Assembly (NCBI RefSeq): GCF_025860405.1 | Contig: NZ_CP063785.1 | Span: 2,170,001 to 2,234,000 of the forward strand | Direction: 5' to 3' | DNA length: 64,000 nucleotides | Origin: Tolypothrix sp. PCC 7712 | GTDB lineage: Bacteria; Cyanobacteriota; Cyanobacteriia; Cyanobacteriales; Nostocaceae | In this document: piece by piece, positions 38,136 through 45,638 of the stretch | Layout of the letters: every line of letters begins with the position of its first letter | Numbering within the stretch: position 1 is the stretch's first letter | Notes under the pieces: generated by a model | The model's input: the letters and a program-made list of their open reading frames with translations, nothing else | The model's database searches: none | Told to the model about the DNA's origin: nothing | Made by a program: the position numbers and the translations under genes

Positions 38136-40490
38136 TTACTCATCCTCTCCGTAAGGGTCTAAGTCATCGGGATCGAGATGGTTTGATAAATAAATGTCTG
38201 ATAAATCCTCATTTGGAACACTGACATCTAAGCCTTTGGCTACACCATCACTACCAACTGTGACTAAATCAATTTGCTGACGGTAATAATCGACACTCTT
38301 GACTTGTACAGAGACGCGATCGCCTAATCTGTAAGAAGCACGATTTTTGCGTCCAAACAAAGCTTGTTGTCTGGCGCGGTATTCGTACCAGTCGTCTTTG
38401 AGGGAACTAACATGTACTAATCCCTCAACGCGCAGTGGTATACCTAAATGACCGCTAGCTGCAACTTCCGCTGCGGGAACTTCGATTTCTACAAAGAAAC
38501 CGTAAGACTGCACACCAGTAATTACGCCCTGAAAAACTTGACCGATGCGTTGTTTCATCAGTTGGGCTTTTTGCAGTCCAGCTAAATCTGCTTCGGCTTC
38601 TTGAACTTCTTTTTCTCTGTCGTTAATTTGGATAATGACCCGCGTTAAATCGCTTTGCAGTTCTTGTTGTAATTCTGGGGGTAAAACATTCCAATTAATT
38701 TCTATATGAGAAGAAGAGTGACGCAGGTTGATACGTTCTTTCACCCGAGTATTGCGGCGATCGCGCCCGTGTTCCAGCAACGAATAATACACTCGCTGTA
38801 ACAGCAAATCGGGGTATCGTCGCAAGGGGGCTGTAAAGTGGAGATATTGCGGTAAAGCCAAGCCAAAGTGGGGCCCTTTGGTAGTAGTGTAACTCGATGG
38901 CTTCAGGGTATCTTGCAACAAGTAGGTCAAAACTTGCTCCGATGCAGATTCCACAAAAGCCCTAGTTAAATGTTGATAATCTAGGGGCTGGATATCTACT
39001 TCTGGTTCTAGCGCCAGTTCCACACCCAAATTAATCGCCAATTTCAGCATTTCTTGGACATCTTCAGCATCCGGTGTACCTTGGACGCGCCAAATCGCGG
39101 GTACTCCCAGGGCGCTAAAGTGAGTAGCTGTTAGTTGATTGACCAACAGTACCAACTCGGTTAACAGCGAATGTACAGGTAAATCATTGACTACCACAGC
39201 ACCCAAAATTCCCTCATCGTAGTAGGGATTTTGATTAGGCGGCAAATTTAACTGTAAGCTACCGCGAGCCAAACGCACCTGTTTCACCGCTTTCCGTAAC
39301 GCTTCTAGGTCTTGTAGAGTTTGGACAACCTGCTCAGATTGCTTGTGAGAATCACCATTGAGAACGGCTTCGGCTTGTTGTTTATTCAGGGCGGTATCTA
39401 CCTGAATCACGCTGGGTTGAATTTCCCAGTCTATGACTTCGCCGGATTTGGGGTCGATATTAATTAAAAATGATAGGGTTAAGCGATCGCTTCCCGCGAC
39501 TAAAGAACAGCGATCAGCCACCGCATCTGGGAACATCGGTAGTACTAATTCTCCCAGATACACAGACCGCCCGCGCCTCAGGGCTTCCCGGTCGAGTGCT
39601 TCATCTGGCTGAACATAGTGAGATACATCGCTAATATGTACCCCCAAACGCCAAGCACCATTAGCGGTTTTTTCCAAACTAAAGGCATTTTCTACGACTT
39701 TGGGATCTCCATTAGCGCCTGCGATCGTCAGGGTAAACAAACTGCGTAAATCTAGCCGATTTTTCAAGTCGGCTTTTAATAGTCTTTTTGGTAACTTGGT
39801 AGCAGCTTCGGCTACTGTCTCAGAGAAATTACGGGCTAAATCATGTTTACAAGTAACCAAATCGATATCAGCCGCCGCTTCTGCATCACTTCCCAAGATT
39901 TGCACCACCCGACCCAGTGGCGGATATTGTGCTAAGGGGTAACGTAGTACTTCTACATGGGCTAGGTGATCGAGGGCCTCTTCTAATTTCATGCCGTTTG
40001 TTTGCAGTTTCAATTCAAACAGCAAGCGATCATCAAGAGGAACTGCGCGAAAGCCGCTTTCTACTTGCTTAATCCGGGCCAGTAAAGTGTGATTTGAGCG
40101 TTCGAGAATCAGCTTCACCTCGCCTTCTGGGGAGCGACGACGGCTACCTTCTTTGAGGACTCTGACCAAAACGCGATCGCCATTCCACGCATTACTGAGA
40201 TGGCTTTCACGAATGTAAATATCCTCAGCGCCTTCTACATCTTGAATTGCGAAGCAAAAACCCTTACTAGAACAGCGGAGTTTGGCTTCAATCAACCCTT
40301 CTTCAGTCACCCGGCGATATTTGCCCCGTTCTTTGACTAAAATTCCGATTTTTTCTAAGATGTCTAGAGCAATGTGAAGTTTTTGTAAACTATTTTCATC
40401 CTCGCAGCCAAGTTTCTTTTCCAAAACTTTACGAGCTACCAATTTATCATCGGTGAAATTGGCAAGGAGTGTAGCGATTGAAAATTCCAT
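38136..40490 (-). CDS. rnr: RNase R/RNase II family exoribonuclease
   Basis: The 784-residue protein is a 3'-to-5' exoribonuclease. The N-terminal winged-helix and cold-shock-like parts are followed by the RNB domain with RLGVHISDVSHYV, LDREALRRGRSVYLGELVLPMFP, and the RYPDLLLQRVYYSL segment. The C-terminal S1 RNA-binding domain starts near GQVFQGVITGVQSYGFFVEI. The length fits RNase R/VacB of cyanobacteria. The tail is acidic (DPDDLDPYGEDE). ATG at 40490. I use the symbol rnr for the family; distinguishing it from rnb is not certain. Confidence 0.92.
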   Translation of the reverse strand: MEFSIATLLANFTDDKLVARKVLEKKLGCEDENSLQKLHIALDILEKIGILVKERGKYRRVTEEGLIEAKLRCSSKGFCFAIQDVEGAEDIYIRESHLSNAWNGDRVLVRVLKEGSRRRSPEGEVKLILERSNHTLLARIKQVESGFRAVPLDDRLLFELKLQTNGMKLEEALDHLAHVEVLRYPLAQYPPLGRVVQILGSDAEAAADIDLVTCKHDLARNFSETVAEAATKLPKRLLKADLKNRLDLRSLFTLTIAGANGDPKVVENAFSLEKTANGAWRLGVHISDVSHYVQPDEALDREALRRGRSVYLGELVLPMFPDAVADRCSLVAGSDRLTLSFLINIDPKSGEVIDWEIQPSVIQVDTALNKQQAEAVLNGDSHKQSEQVVQTLQDLEALRKAVKQVRLARGSLQLNLPPNQNPYYDEGILGAVVVNDLPVHSLLTELVLLVNQLTATHFSALGVPAIWRVQGTPDAEDVQEMLKLAINLGVELALEPEVDIQPLDYQHLTRAFVESASEQVLTYLLQDTLKPSSYTTTKGPHFGLALPQYLHFTAPLRRYPDLLLQRVYYSLLEHGRDRRNTRVKERINLRHSSSHIEINWNVLPPELQQELQSDLTRVIIQINDREKEVQEAEADLAGLQKAQLMKQRIGQVFQGVITGVQSYGFFVEIEVPAAEVAASGHLGIPLRVEGLVHVSSLKDDWYEYRARQQALFGRKNRASYRLGDRVSVQVKSVDYYRQQIDLVTVGSDGVAKGLDVSVPNEDLSDIYLSNHLDPDDLDPYGEDE

Positions 40491-41589
40491 GCAGTGAACC
40501 GACCTTTGGTCAAAACATCATTTTTCTTTTAATCTGTTGTTTCCTGTATACCCTCACGGACTACAGATACGAGCTAGAAACTAAATACCCGCAAGCAGGG
40601 ATTCTGAAGTTCCAAGGGAAGGAGCCGACTCACCCTGCGAAAAGGCGCAGAAGTGACTACATTCTCACTGCACGACAATCTCAGAATTCGTCTGCGGTTG
40701 AGTTCCTTCATCCAGCCCAACGGACAAAGCACGCCTGATCGGATTTTGCCCCATGAGGTAGTTACGCGACCGGTTTTTGAGATGCTTGGTTGTGAGAACT
40801 CTCCATGCTGCTCAAAAACGCTATGCAGGGGAACAGGTGTTTAATTGTCTAGACTGAAGGTACTTTTACAGCATGAGAATCTGATTTTTACCTAGGAGAA
40901 ACTGCCGATAAACCCAATTTTCCCACATGTAGAATCGGTAACAATTAGGTAAGCAGCTTAAGATACAGTGAGGGCGAACCTTATCTTCATTATTGTAGAT
41001 TTAGAGCGCACTTCCAGAAAATAGTTCTGCATATCGAATTGGGTAATTAGTATAGCATTGAAGGCGATCCTACTCAGATTTTGCTATCAGTAGCTTAAAA
41101 TTTTCTCGCAAAAGAGCTACTGCGACAATCAAGGCCCAGGAGTCAGGTGCCAATACTACTTTGATCCATAAGCATATGGCAAAGTACGCGATCGCCAGCT
41201 TTTCACTCCAGACTAATGAGTTGATAAGTTTTGTGGAAAGAAGATGTCGATTTGCGATCGCTCAGTACGTAGTCAGCACTTAAGCCTGAGATATTTCTCA
41301 TCGACTAACTACATATTTCTGAAGATTTTTTGAGTGCAATACTAGTACAGTAGCCAGAAATAAAGCTACTATTCAAAATAGGCAAAAGCTTATTTAATCA
41401 GCTTTTTGACTTTTTAATGCCTAATAGTGACACTAGTACATTACTGGAGAAATCAACAGAGCATCTGACAAAGTCTCATCAATTCAAAATACAATTCTTG
41501 TGACTTTTACTCACTCTTTAGCGGTACTAGCTTGTATACATAGGTAGTATCAACCCCCTTTATTCAACAGTCTTAAAATTGGTGGCATT
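40491..41589. other. Long spacer of mixed composition
   Basis: This 1.1-kb spacer lies between divergent genes. From about 40540 to 40860 it is more GC-rich and complex than other spacers, with small inverted segments, but I could not match it to RNase P RNA, tmRNA, 6S or SRP RNA. Short ORFs inside it are not convincing. The remainder (40860-41589) is AT-rich without repeats. Confidence 0.4.
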
Positions 41590-42465
41590 ATGATGTTGGC
41601 TCAATTCCAGAGCTTGTATCCCAAAGGTAGTATTATTTCTGAGTTAGTGCAAATTTTTCAAGGAAAATATATTGTCCGTGTTAGTGTCCAAATCGAAGGC
41701 GTAACCCGCACGACTGGTTTAGCCGCAGCAGAAACCATCGAAGCCGCCGAAGATAATGCCAGAAATCGGGCATTAATGGTTTTAGGGACAGAAAACGCGC
41801 CTCAGGAAACGGTGGTAACTGCTCCACCTCCCGCATCGCCGTTGCCAGATCATCCTGACTTGAACAAAGCTAGTAAGTTTAATGAGTCGCCTTATTCTCC
41901 TAGCAAAGAACCAGACTTTGGCAGTAGTCAGTGGTCAGTACCCAGTAGCAAAGAAGTATCAATACTGGCTGATCATGGACAGCATAACCAACCAGATAAA
42001 CTTACCACTGACATTCGCAGCGCTAGTAAATCCGATACTTACAGCCCAGAATTCGGTCAACCTTTACCGATAAATACTGAGTTAGAAGCCCAGTTTGATA
42101 CCCCAGGCGATTTAGACATTACATCTAGCAACGAGCCAGAAATTTTACCTTTACCAGACATTACCCCTAGTAATGTGAAACCCTTTACCCCTCGCAGTTA
42201 CAGTTCCTCTGAAGATGTGGGAACGCCGACAGTAACAACAGGGAAGAAAAGGAAGAAAAGTGAACCCGTAGATTTATCTGATGTGATTGCCAAAACTGAT
42301 GTCGAACTTCAGCGCTTAGGCTGGACACCAGAACAAGGAAGGGAGCATTTAATTAAAACCTATGGTAAGCGCGGGCGGACTTTGCTGACTGAAGATGAAT
42401 TGCACGGATTTCTCCAATACTTAGAATCTCAACCCACACCAAAAGATCCGTTAATGGGATTTTGA
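41590..42465 (+). CDS. Conserved cyanobacterial protein, dsRBD/Rad52-like N-terminus
   Basis: I cannot assign a function to this 291-residue protein. Residues 1-66 (YIVRVSVQIEGVTRTTGLAAAETIEAAEDNARNRALMVLG) form a small alpha-beta module like the double-stranded-RNA-binding or Rad52-type folds. Residues about 70-215 are Pro/Ser-rich and disordered. A basic GKKRKKSEP patch precedes the C-terminal helical domain (DVIAKTDVELQRLGWTPEQGREHLIKTYGKRGRTLLTEDELHGFLQYLE), which resembles a nucleic-acid-binding helical domain. Two ATGs in tandem at 41590 and 41593 can serve as start. Confidence 0.7.
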   Translation: MMLAQFQSLYPKGSIISELVQIFQGKYIVRVSVQIEGVTRTTGLAAAETIEAAEDNARNRALMVLGTENAPQETVVTAPPPASPLPDHPDLNKASKFNESPYSPSKEPDFGSSQWSVPSSKEVSILADHGQHNQPDKLTTDIRSASKSDTYSPEFGQPLPINTELEAQFDTPGDLDITSSNEPEILPLPDITPSNVKPFTPRSYSSSEDVGTPTVTTGKKRKKSEPVDLSDVIAKTDVELQRLGWTPEQGREHLIKTYGKRGRTLLTEDELHGFLQYLESQPTPKDPLMGF

Positions 42466-42625
42466 TGGGTTTGTCATTTGTCTTTTGTCCTTTGTTATTA
42501 ATAAATACCCCCCTTAACTTTCCTTCCTGAGTGGTGAAGAGGTTTGAAGGGGGGTTTTGATTAATGGGATCACCGAAGGTACATCACCACTAGTCAATTA
42601 CAACAAATGACTAATGACCAATGAT
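42466..42625. repeat. TTTGTCA/ACTAATGACC short repeats and hairpin
   Basis: GTCATTTGTCTTTTGTCC units and an ACTAATGACCAATGATCAAT array flank an inverted segment, ACCCCCCTTAACTTTCC...GGAGGGG-like (CCCCCCTT at about 42511, AAGGGGGG at about 42549). The hairpin CCCCCCTT/AAGGGGGG with TTTTG downstream could terminate the gene at 41590. Confidence 0.6.
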
Positions 42626-42631
42626 CAATGA

Positions 42632-43237
42632 CTAAACAACAGCCATTGGACGGCTACCTGCGGAATGACGGTCAATAACCTGGTCAATTAAACCATAGTC
42701 TCTCGCTTCCTCTGGGGACATAAAGAAGTCGCGTTCAGTATCTTCCGCAATGCGCTCAAGTGGTTGACCTGTATGTTCGGCTAAATAATCGTTTAGCCGT
42801 CGCTTGTGATATAAAATTTCCCGCGCTTGAATTTCAATATCAGTTGCTTGACCCTGCGCGCCACCTAAAGGTTGATGAATCATAATCCGAGAATGGGGTA
42901 GACTCATCCGCTTACCCTTAGTACCTGCACTGAGCAGAAAAGCGCCCATGCTGGCAGCTAATCCGGTACAAATGGTACAGACATCAGGGCGAATATGCTT
43001 CATAGTATCAAAAATGCCCATACCAGCAGTTACCGAACCGCCTGGAGAGTTGATGTACAAATAAATATCTTTCTCCGGGTCTTCAGCATCTAAAAACAGT
43101 AGTTGGGCAACAATCAAGTTCGCTATGGAGTTATCAACCTGTTGTCCTAAAAAGATAATCCGTTCACGCAATAGACGTGAGTAGATATCAAAGGCGCGTT
43201 CGCCGCGACCCGATTGTTCAATGACTATAGGAATCAT
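42632..43237 (-). CDS. clpP: ATP-dependent Clp protease proteolytic subunit
   Basis: The 201-residue serine protease forms the proteolytic core used by ClpX/ClpC. The catalytic Ser is in [13 protein letters not shown], the His in [15 protein letters not shown], and the Asp in [21 protein letters not shown]. The length and start (ATG 43237) are standard. Cyanobacteria have several clpP paralogues; which one this is cannot be said from the sequence alone. It stands alone here. Confidence 0.95.
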   Translation of the reverse strand: MIPIVIEQSGRGERAFDIYSRLLRERIIFLGQQVDNSIANLIVAQLLFLDAEDPEKDIYLYINSPGGSVTAGMGIFDTMKHIRPDVCTICTGLAASMGAFLLSAGTKGKRMSLPHSRIMIHQPLGGAQGQATDIEIQAREILYHKRRLNDYLAEHTGQPLERIAEDTERDFFMSPEEARDYGLIDQVIDRHSAGSRPMAVV

Positions 43238-43287
43238 GCAGCCTACTTGTAGCTATTTAAATCCATTTTATCGAGCGCAACGGCTAA

Positions 43288-43442
43288 TTGTTGGGATTTG
43301 GGGTTTGTCATTTGTCATTTGTTATTTGTCATTTGGTAATTGGTAATTGGTAATTGGTAATAGGGGTTTGTCATTTGTCATTTGTACCCCTCATCTCCCA
43401 GTCCCCAATCCCTAATCCCCAGCCCCCAATCCCTAGTCCCTT
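43288..43442. repeat. TTTGTCATTTGTTA, GGTAATT and CCCCAAT short repeats
   Basis: Three kinds of heptamer-like units follow each other upstream of clpP, ending with CCCCAATCCCTAATCCCCAG. The clpP promoter must be between 43238 and 43288 or within this array. Confidence 0.85.
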
Positions 43443-43504
43443 CTACCGGGCACTTTTTTTCACGGTATGAGTCTGAATACTTATCCCGTAATCACGCTCA
43501 CCAA

Positions 43505-43588
43505 CCCTAAAATATCAGGGTGTGCTGCAAAACCTTTGTAGCATGGTGTTCGCAGTCATCAACACTTCCACCTAGTTGGTGGTTTTTT
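43505..43588 (+). ncRNA. Candidate small RNA: three consecutive hairpins with U-tail
   Basis: Three hairpins line up on the plus strand: CCCT/AGGG (43505-43520), GCTGCAAA/TTTGTAGC with one G-U pair (43524-43542), and CCACC-TAGTT-GGTGG followed by six T (43568-43588). The last has the form of an intrinsic terminator, but no ORF precedes it, which suggests a short independent transcript. I see no match to Yfr1. Confidence 0.4.
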
Positions 43589-43718
43589 GTCAGGTGTTGG
43601 TAACATTTTCAACTTTTTTTAATATTGCTATCGGCAATTATCCGGAATATTTACTAAATTCCGGTAATGCAATAGTACGGGGTGTAGTTAGAGTAACTAA
43701 TTCTGTCGAGAAACGGAT

Positions 43719-43862
43719 GCTGTTGGCGAAATATAACTTAATACTTTAAAGCCCCAAAAAACCTAATTTTTTCGTAGGTAAGTTTGGCAAAGGGAAACCC
43801 AAGATCTTTAGAAACGACGGGTTTCTCGTTAATTGCAGTGTTAAGAAATAATTCGCCAACAG
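43719..43862 (+). ncRNA. Candidate structured leader RNA of the 51-residue ORF
   Basis: CTGTTGGCGAA (43720-43730) and TTCGCCAACAG (43852-43862) are perfect 11-base complements that close a domain. Inside are ACCTA/TAGGT (43761-43779) and GAAACCC/GGGTTTC (43794-43825) hairpins, so the RNA would form a multi-branch junction. The structure ends 36 bases before the ATG at 43899. It could be a regulatory leader or riboswitch-like element; I recognise no known class. Confidence 0.4.
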
Positions 43863-43898
43863 TATCAGAAACGCTGTCCACCGAAAGGGAGACCTGCC

Positions 43899-44054
43899 AT
43901 GCTGGAAAAACTTGTGCAAGCCGCCATTATCACTTTCATACTCCACCTAATAGCAGGAATTAACCCAAATACTAGAGTTGAGACAAAAGCAGCCATGCCT
44001 ATGTCGGAAACACCAGCTTCAATTGTCAGCTTACTGTTTCCCTCTGGGCGCTAA
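43899..44054 (+). CDS. Small hydrophobic protein, 51 residues
   Basis: The ORF is too short for most gene finders. It starts MLEKLVQAAIITFILHLIAG, where the first 20 residues are an amphipathic or membrane helix, and continues with a polar linker ending SIVSLLFPSGR. The ribosome binding site AAGGGAGA is placed well before the ATG at 43899, and a strong terminator follows at 44142. This supports a real small membrane-associated protein. The function is unknown. Confidence 0.6.
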   Translation: MLEKLVQAAIITFILHLIAGINPNTRVETKAAMPMSETPASIVSLLFPSGR

Positions 44055-44384
44055 GAAGATTTTGTGAATTACTACGTACTGGTTTCGCATTCTCTACACT
44101 TTTTGCTTCTTGACTTCAGTCACTACTATTACTGCTATGAAGTTACCCCTTTAACCAATCTCGCTAATGCTGGATATTGTTAAAGGGGTAATTTGTCTTT
44201 ATCCATAATTTTTGGCTTTCGAGTGTAAGAGTGTTTTCCGATACAATTTCGCAATCATAATTCATAGAGCGATCGCACTACAATCCGCTTGCGCGATTTT
44301 GAGGATGAATGTTGCCCCTAGCTCGTAGAATTTTCTGGTTTCGGCACGATTACCTCGGCTGACATACTAAAATCACTAAAGCTA
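44055..44384. other. Spacer between the 51-residue ORF and the 2TM-beta operon
   Basis: The 330-base spacer holds the hairpin 44142-44192 and is otherwise unique sequence with two GCGATCGC-like sites. I see no gene. Confidence 0.5.
44142..44200 (+). terminator. Strong hairpin terminator
   Basis: GTTACCCCTTTAAC (44142-44155) pairs with GTTAAAGGGGTAAT (44179-44192) and is followed by TTGTCTTT. It lies between the plus-strand small gene and the minus-strand 2TM-beta operon and may serve both directions. Confidence 0.65.
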
Positions 44385-44849
44385 TTATGAATCGGCTGCT
44401 ATTATTCTCAGATTTATGTTTAAATCATAGTAAATCCCGTGTCCCGCATATAGAAAATCTATGGTTTCTATATACAATATTCTGTAAACAAGAAGCTTGA
44501 TTTGCATTGACAAGACAGCAGGGCCAAATGGAACTAAATAAACTTTTTTCCAGGGTTTCGATTTAAGTTTTTTAGCAACTCCAATTAGTATTTGATTAAA
44601 CTCTTTTTCCACAATTTCTTTAGAACTAAAATCAATATTTCCTCTAGAAGCCACATAAACTTCACCATGATTATGGTCAGGTGAATTGGGATGCACACCT
44701 TCATTAACTATAATTGTCAAAACATCTTGCTCTTCATTTTTATTAATAAGATTTACAATCTCTTTTTTGAAATTTTCATTTCCCAACTTTTGCAGACAAT
44801 CTTTAACTAATTTCTCAATTTGTTCATCCATAATTGGATTTACTGACAC
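44385..44849 (-). CDS. Unknown 154-residue partner of the 2TM-beta effector
   Basis: I do not recognise the family. An N-terminal helical part (about 8-40) is followed by a likely Rossmann-like alpha/beta part: DVLTIIVNEG (42-51), a His/Asn-rich loop HPNSPDHNHGEVYVAS, a helix, then KKVYLVPFGPAVLSMQIKLL (101-120) and ETIDFLYAGHGIYYD. The second half is reminiscent of SAVED/CARF-type ligand-sensor folds, which is inference only. No catalytic motif of CD-NTases or of mCpol is visible. Start: GTG at 44849 (TAGTG overlap with the previous stop, one shared base) or ATG at 44831. The overlap implies translational coupling. Confidence 0.7.
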   Translation of the reverse strand: MSVNPIMDEQIEKLVKDCLQKLGNENFKKEIVNLINKNEEQDVLTIIVNEGVHPNSPDHNHGEVYVASRGNIDFSSKEIVEKEFNQILIGVAKKLKSKPWKKVYLVPFGPAVLSMQIKLLVYRILYIETIDFLYAGHGIYYDLNINLRIIAADS

Positions 44850-45457
44850 TATTTTCGCTTTACCATTTTTTCAAAATAGATTTCACCGTAAGCATCGCGC
44901 TCTTTCTCTGTATAGTAATAACCCCTTTGTTCTTTATCAACTTTATCATCATCAATCTTTATATCTAGCCTTGTTACTCCATAATGTCTACTGATTACTC
45001 CTTGTGGTGATCTGTATTCAGAAAGATACTCATAGTTTAGATGAAAACAAGCAGGATCGACCATTTCAAATGCAGCCATAAGAGAAATGCTTTTAGCGTG
45101 TGGAGTTTCTAGTCGAATGCGAATATTAGAATAAGTTTGATATATCGTGATTGTAGCTGGAATTTTTTGTTGCGGTTGTTTAGAGCTAATAATATATCCA
45201 TTCCATTTCCCACTCAAGTTAGGTATCTTAATGATTCCAGTTTTGTAAAATAGGCTCCATTTCCAAAGGAAGTGATCAAAAAGTAGGAAAAGTAAACCAA
45301 ATATGGCTAAACTTGATGGTGCAATTAAGGGAATACTTATTAAATTTGATGCTTGGCTAACCCAACCTACAAGAACTGGACTTAAACCTCCACTCAAAAA
45401 TGCTAGAGAGTAATAAATCTTTTTTCTGTCATGACTAATGACTGTATATTCGTGCAT
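44849..45457 (-). CDS. 2TM-beta effector-like membrane protein (Cap15/OptE type)
   Basis: The 202-residue protein has two N-terminal membrane segments (residues about 16-34 and 42-65), a short linker, and a beta-rich domain. Landmarks match the SMODS-associated 2TM-beta family: IPNLSGKWNGY (78-88), ATITIYQTYSNIRIRLET (101-118), LNYEYLSEY, HYGVTRLDI (159-167) and GYYYTEKERDAYGEIYFEK (179-197). Relatives are effectors of CBASS (Cap15) and Panoptes (OptE) that sense cyclic nucleotides and damage the inner membrane on phage attack. The first gene of a two-gene operon; ATG at 45457. No CD-NTase or mCpol is nearby. The family call is by eye and should be checked. Confidence 0.65.
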   Translation of the reverse strand: MHEYTVISHDRKKIYYSLAFLSGGLSPVLVGWVSQASNLISIPLIAPSSLAIFGLLFLLFDHFLWKWSLFYKTGIIKIPNLSGKWNGYIISSKQPQQKIPATITIYQTYSNIRIRLETPHAKSISLMAAFEMVDPACFHLNYEYLSEYRSPQGVISRHYGVTRLDIKIDDDKVDKEQRGYYYTEKERDAYGEIYFEKMVKRK

Positions 45458-45638
45458 ACCTATATCTAGAAATCAAACTGCCCAAACTTATAAAATCTGT
45501 GTGATTATTCTAACTTCTACTCTAGGTCGTCGGTATTGATAAACTCTGATTATGCTCAACCCCCTATTAATGTTGTTTTTTCACTCAGGCTTTGGAACGA
45601 TAGACTGAGCAAAGAAGGCAACTCACTCCCATCTGCTC

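Noticed and set aside
40478-40844. Plus-strand ORFs of 86 and 63 residues upstream of rnr
   Set aside because: They overlap in different frames, lack ribosome binding sites and have an unnatural composition.
43746-43946. Minus-strand ORF of 66 residues opposite the structured leader
   Set aside because: It is antisense to the 51-residue ORF start and the hairpins and has no protein-like pattern.
44385-44849. Identification of the 154-residue protein as mCpol (Panoptes OptS)
   Set aside because: The genomic position would fit, but I see no DGD/GGDD-type or other polymerase palm motif in the sequence.
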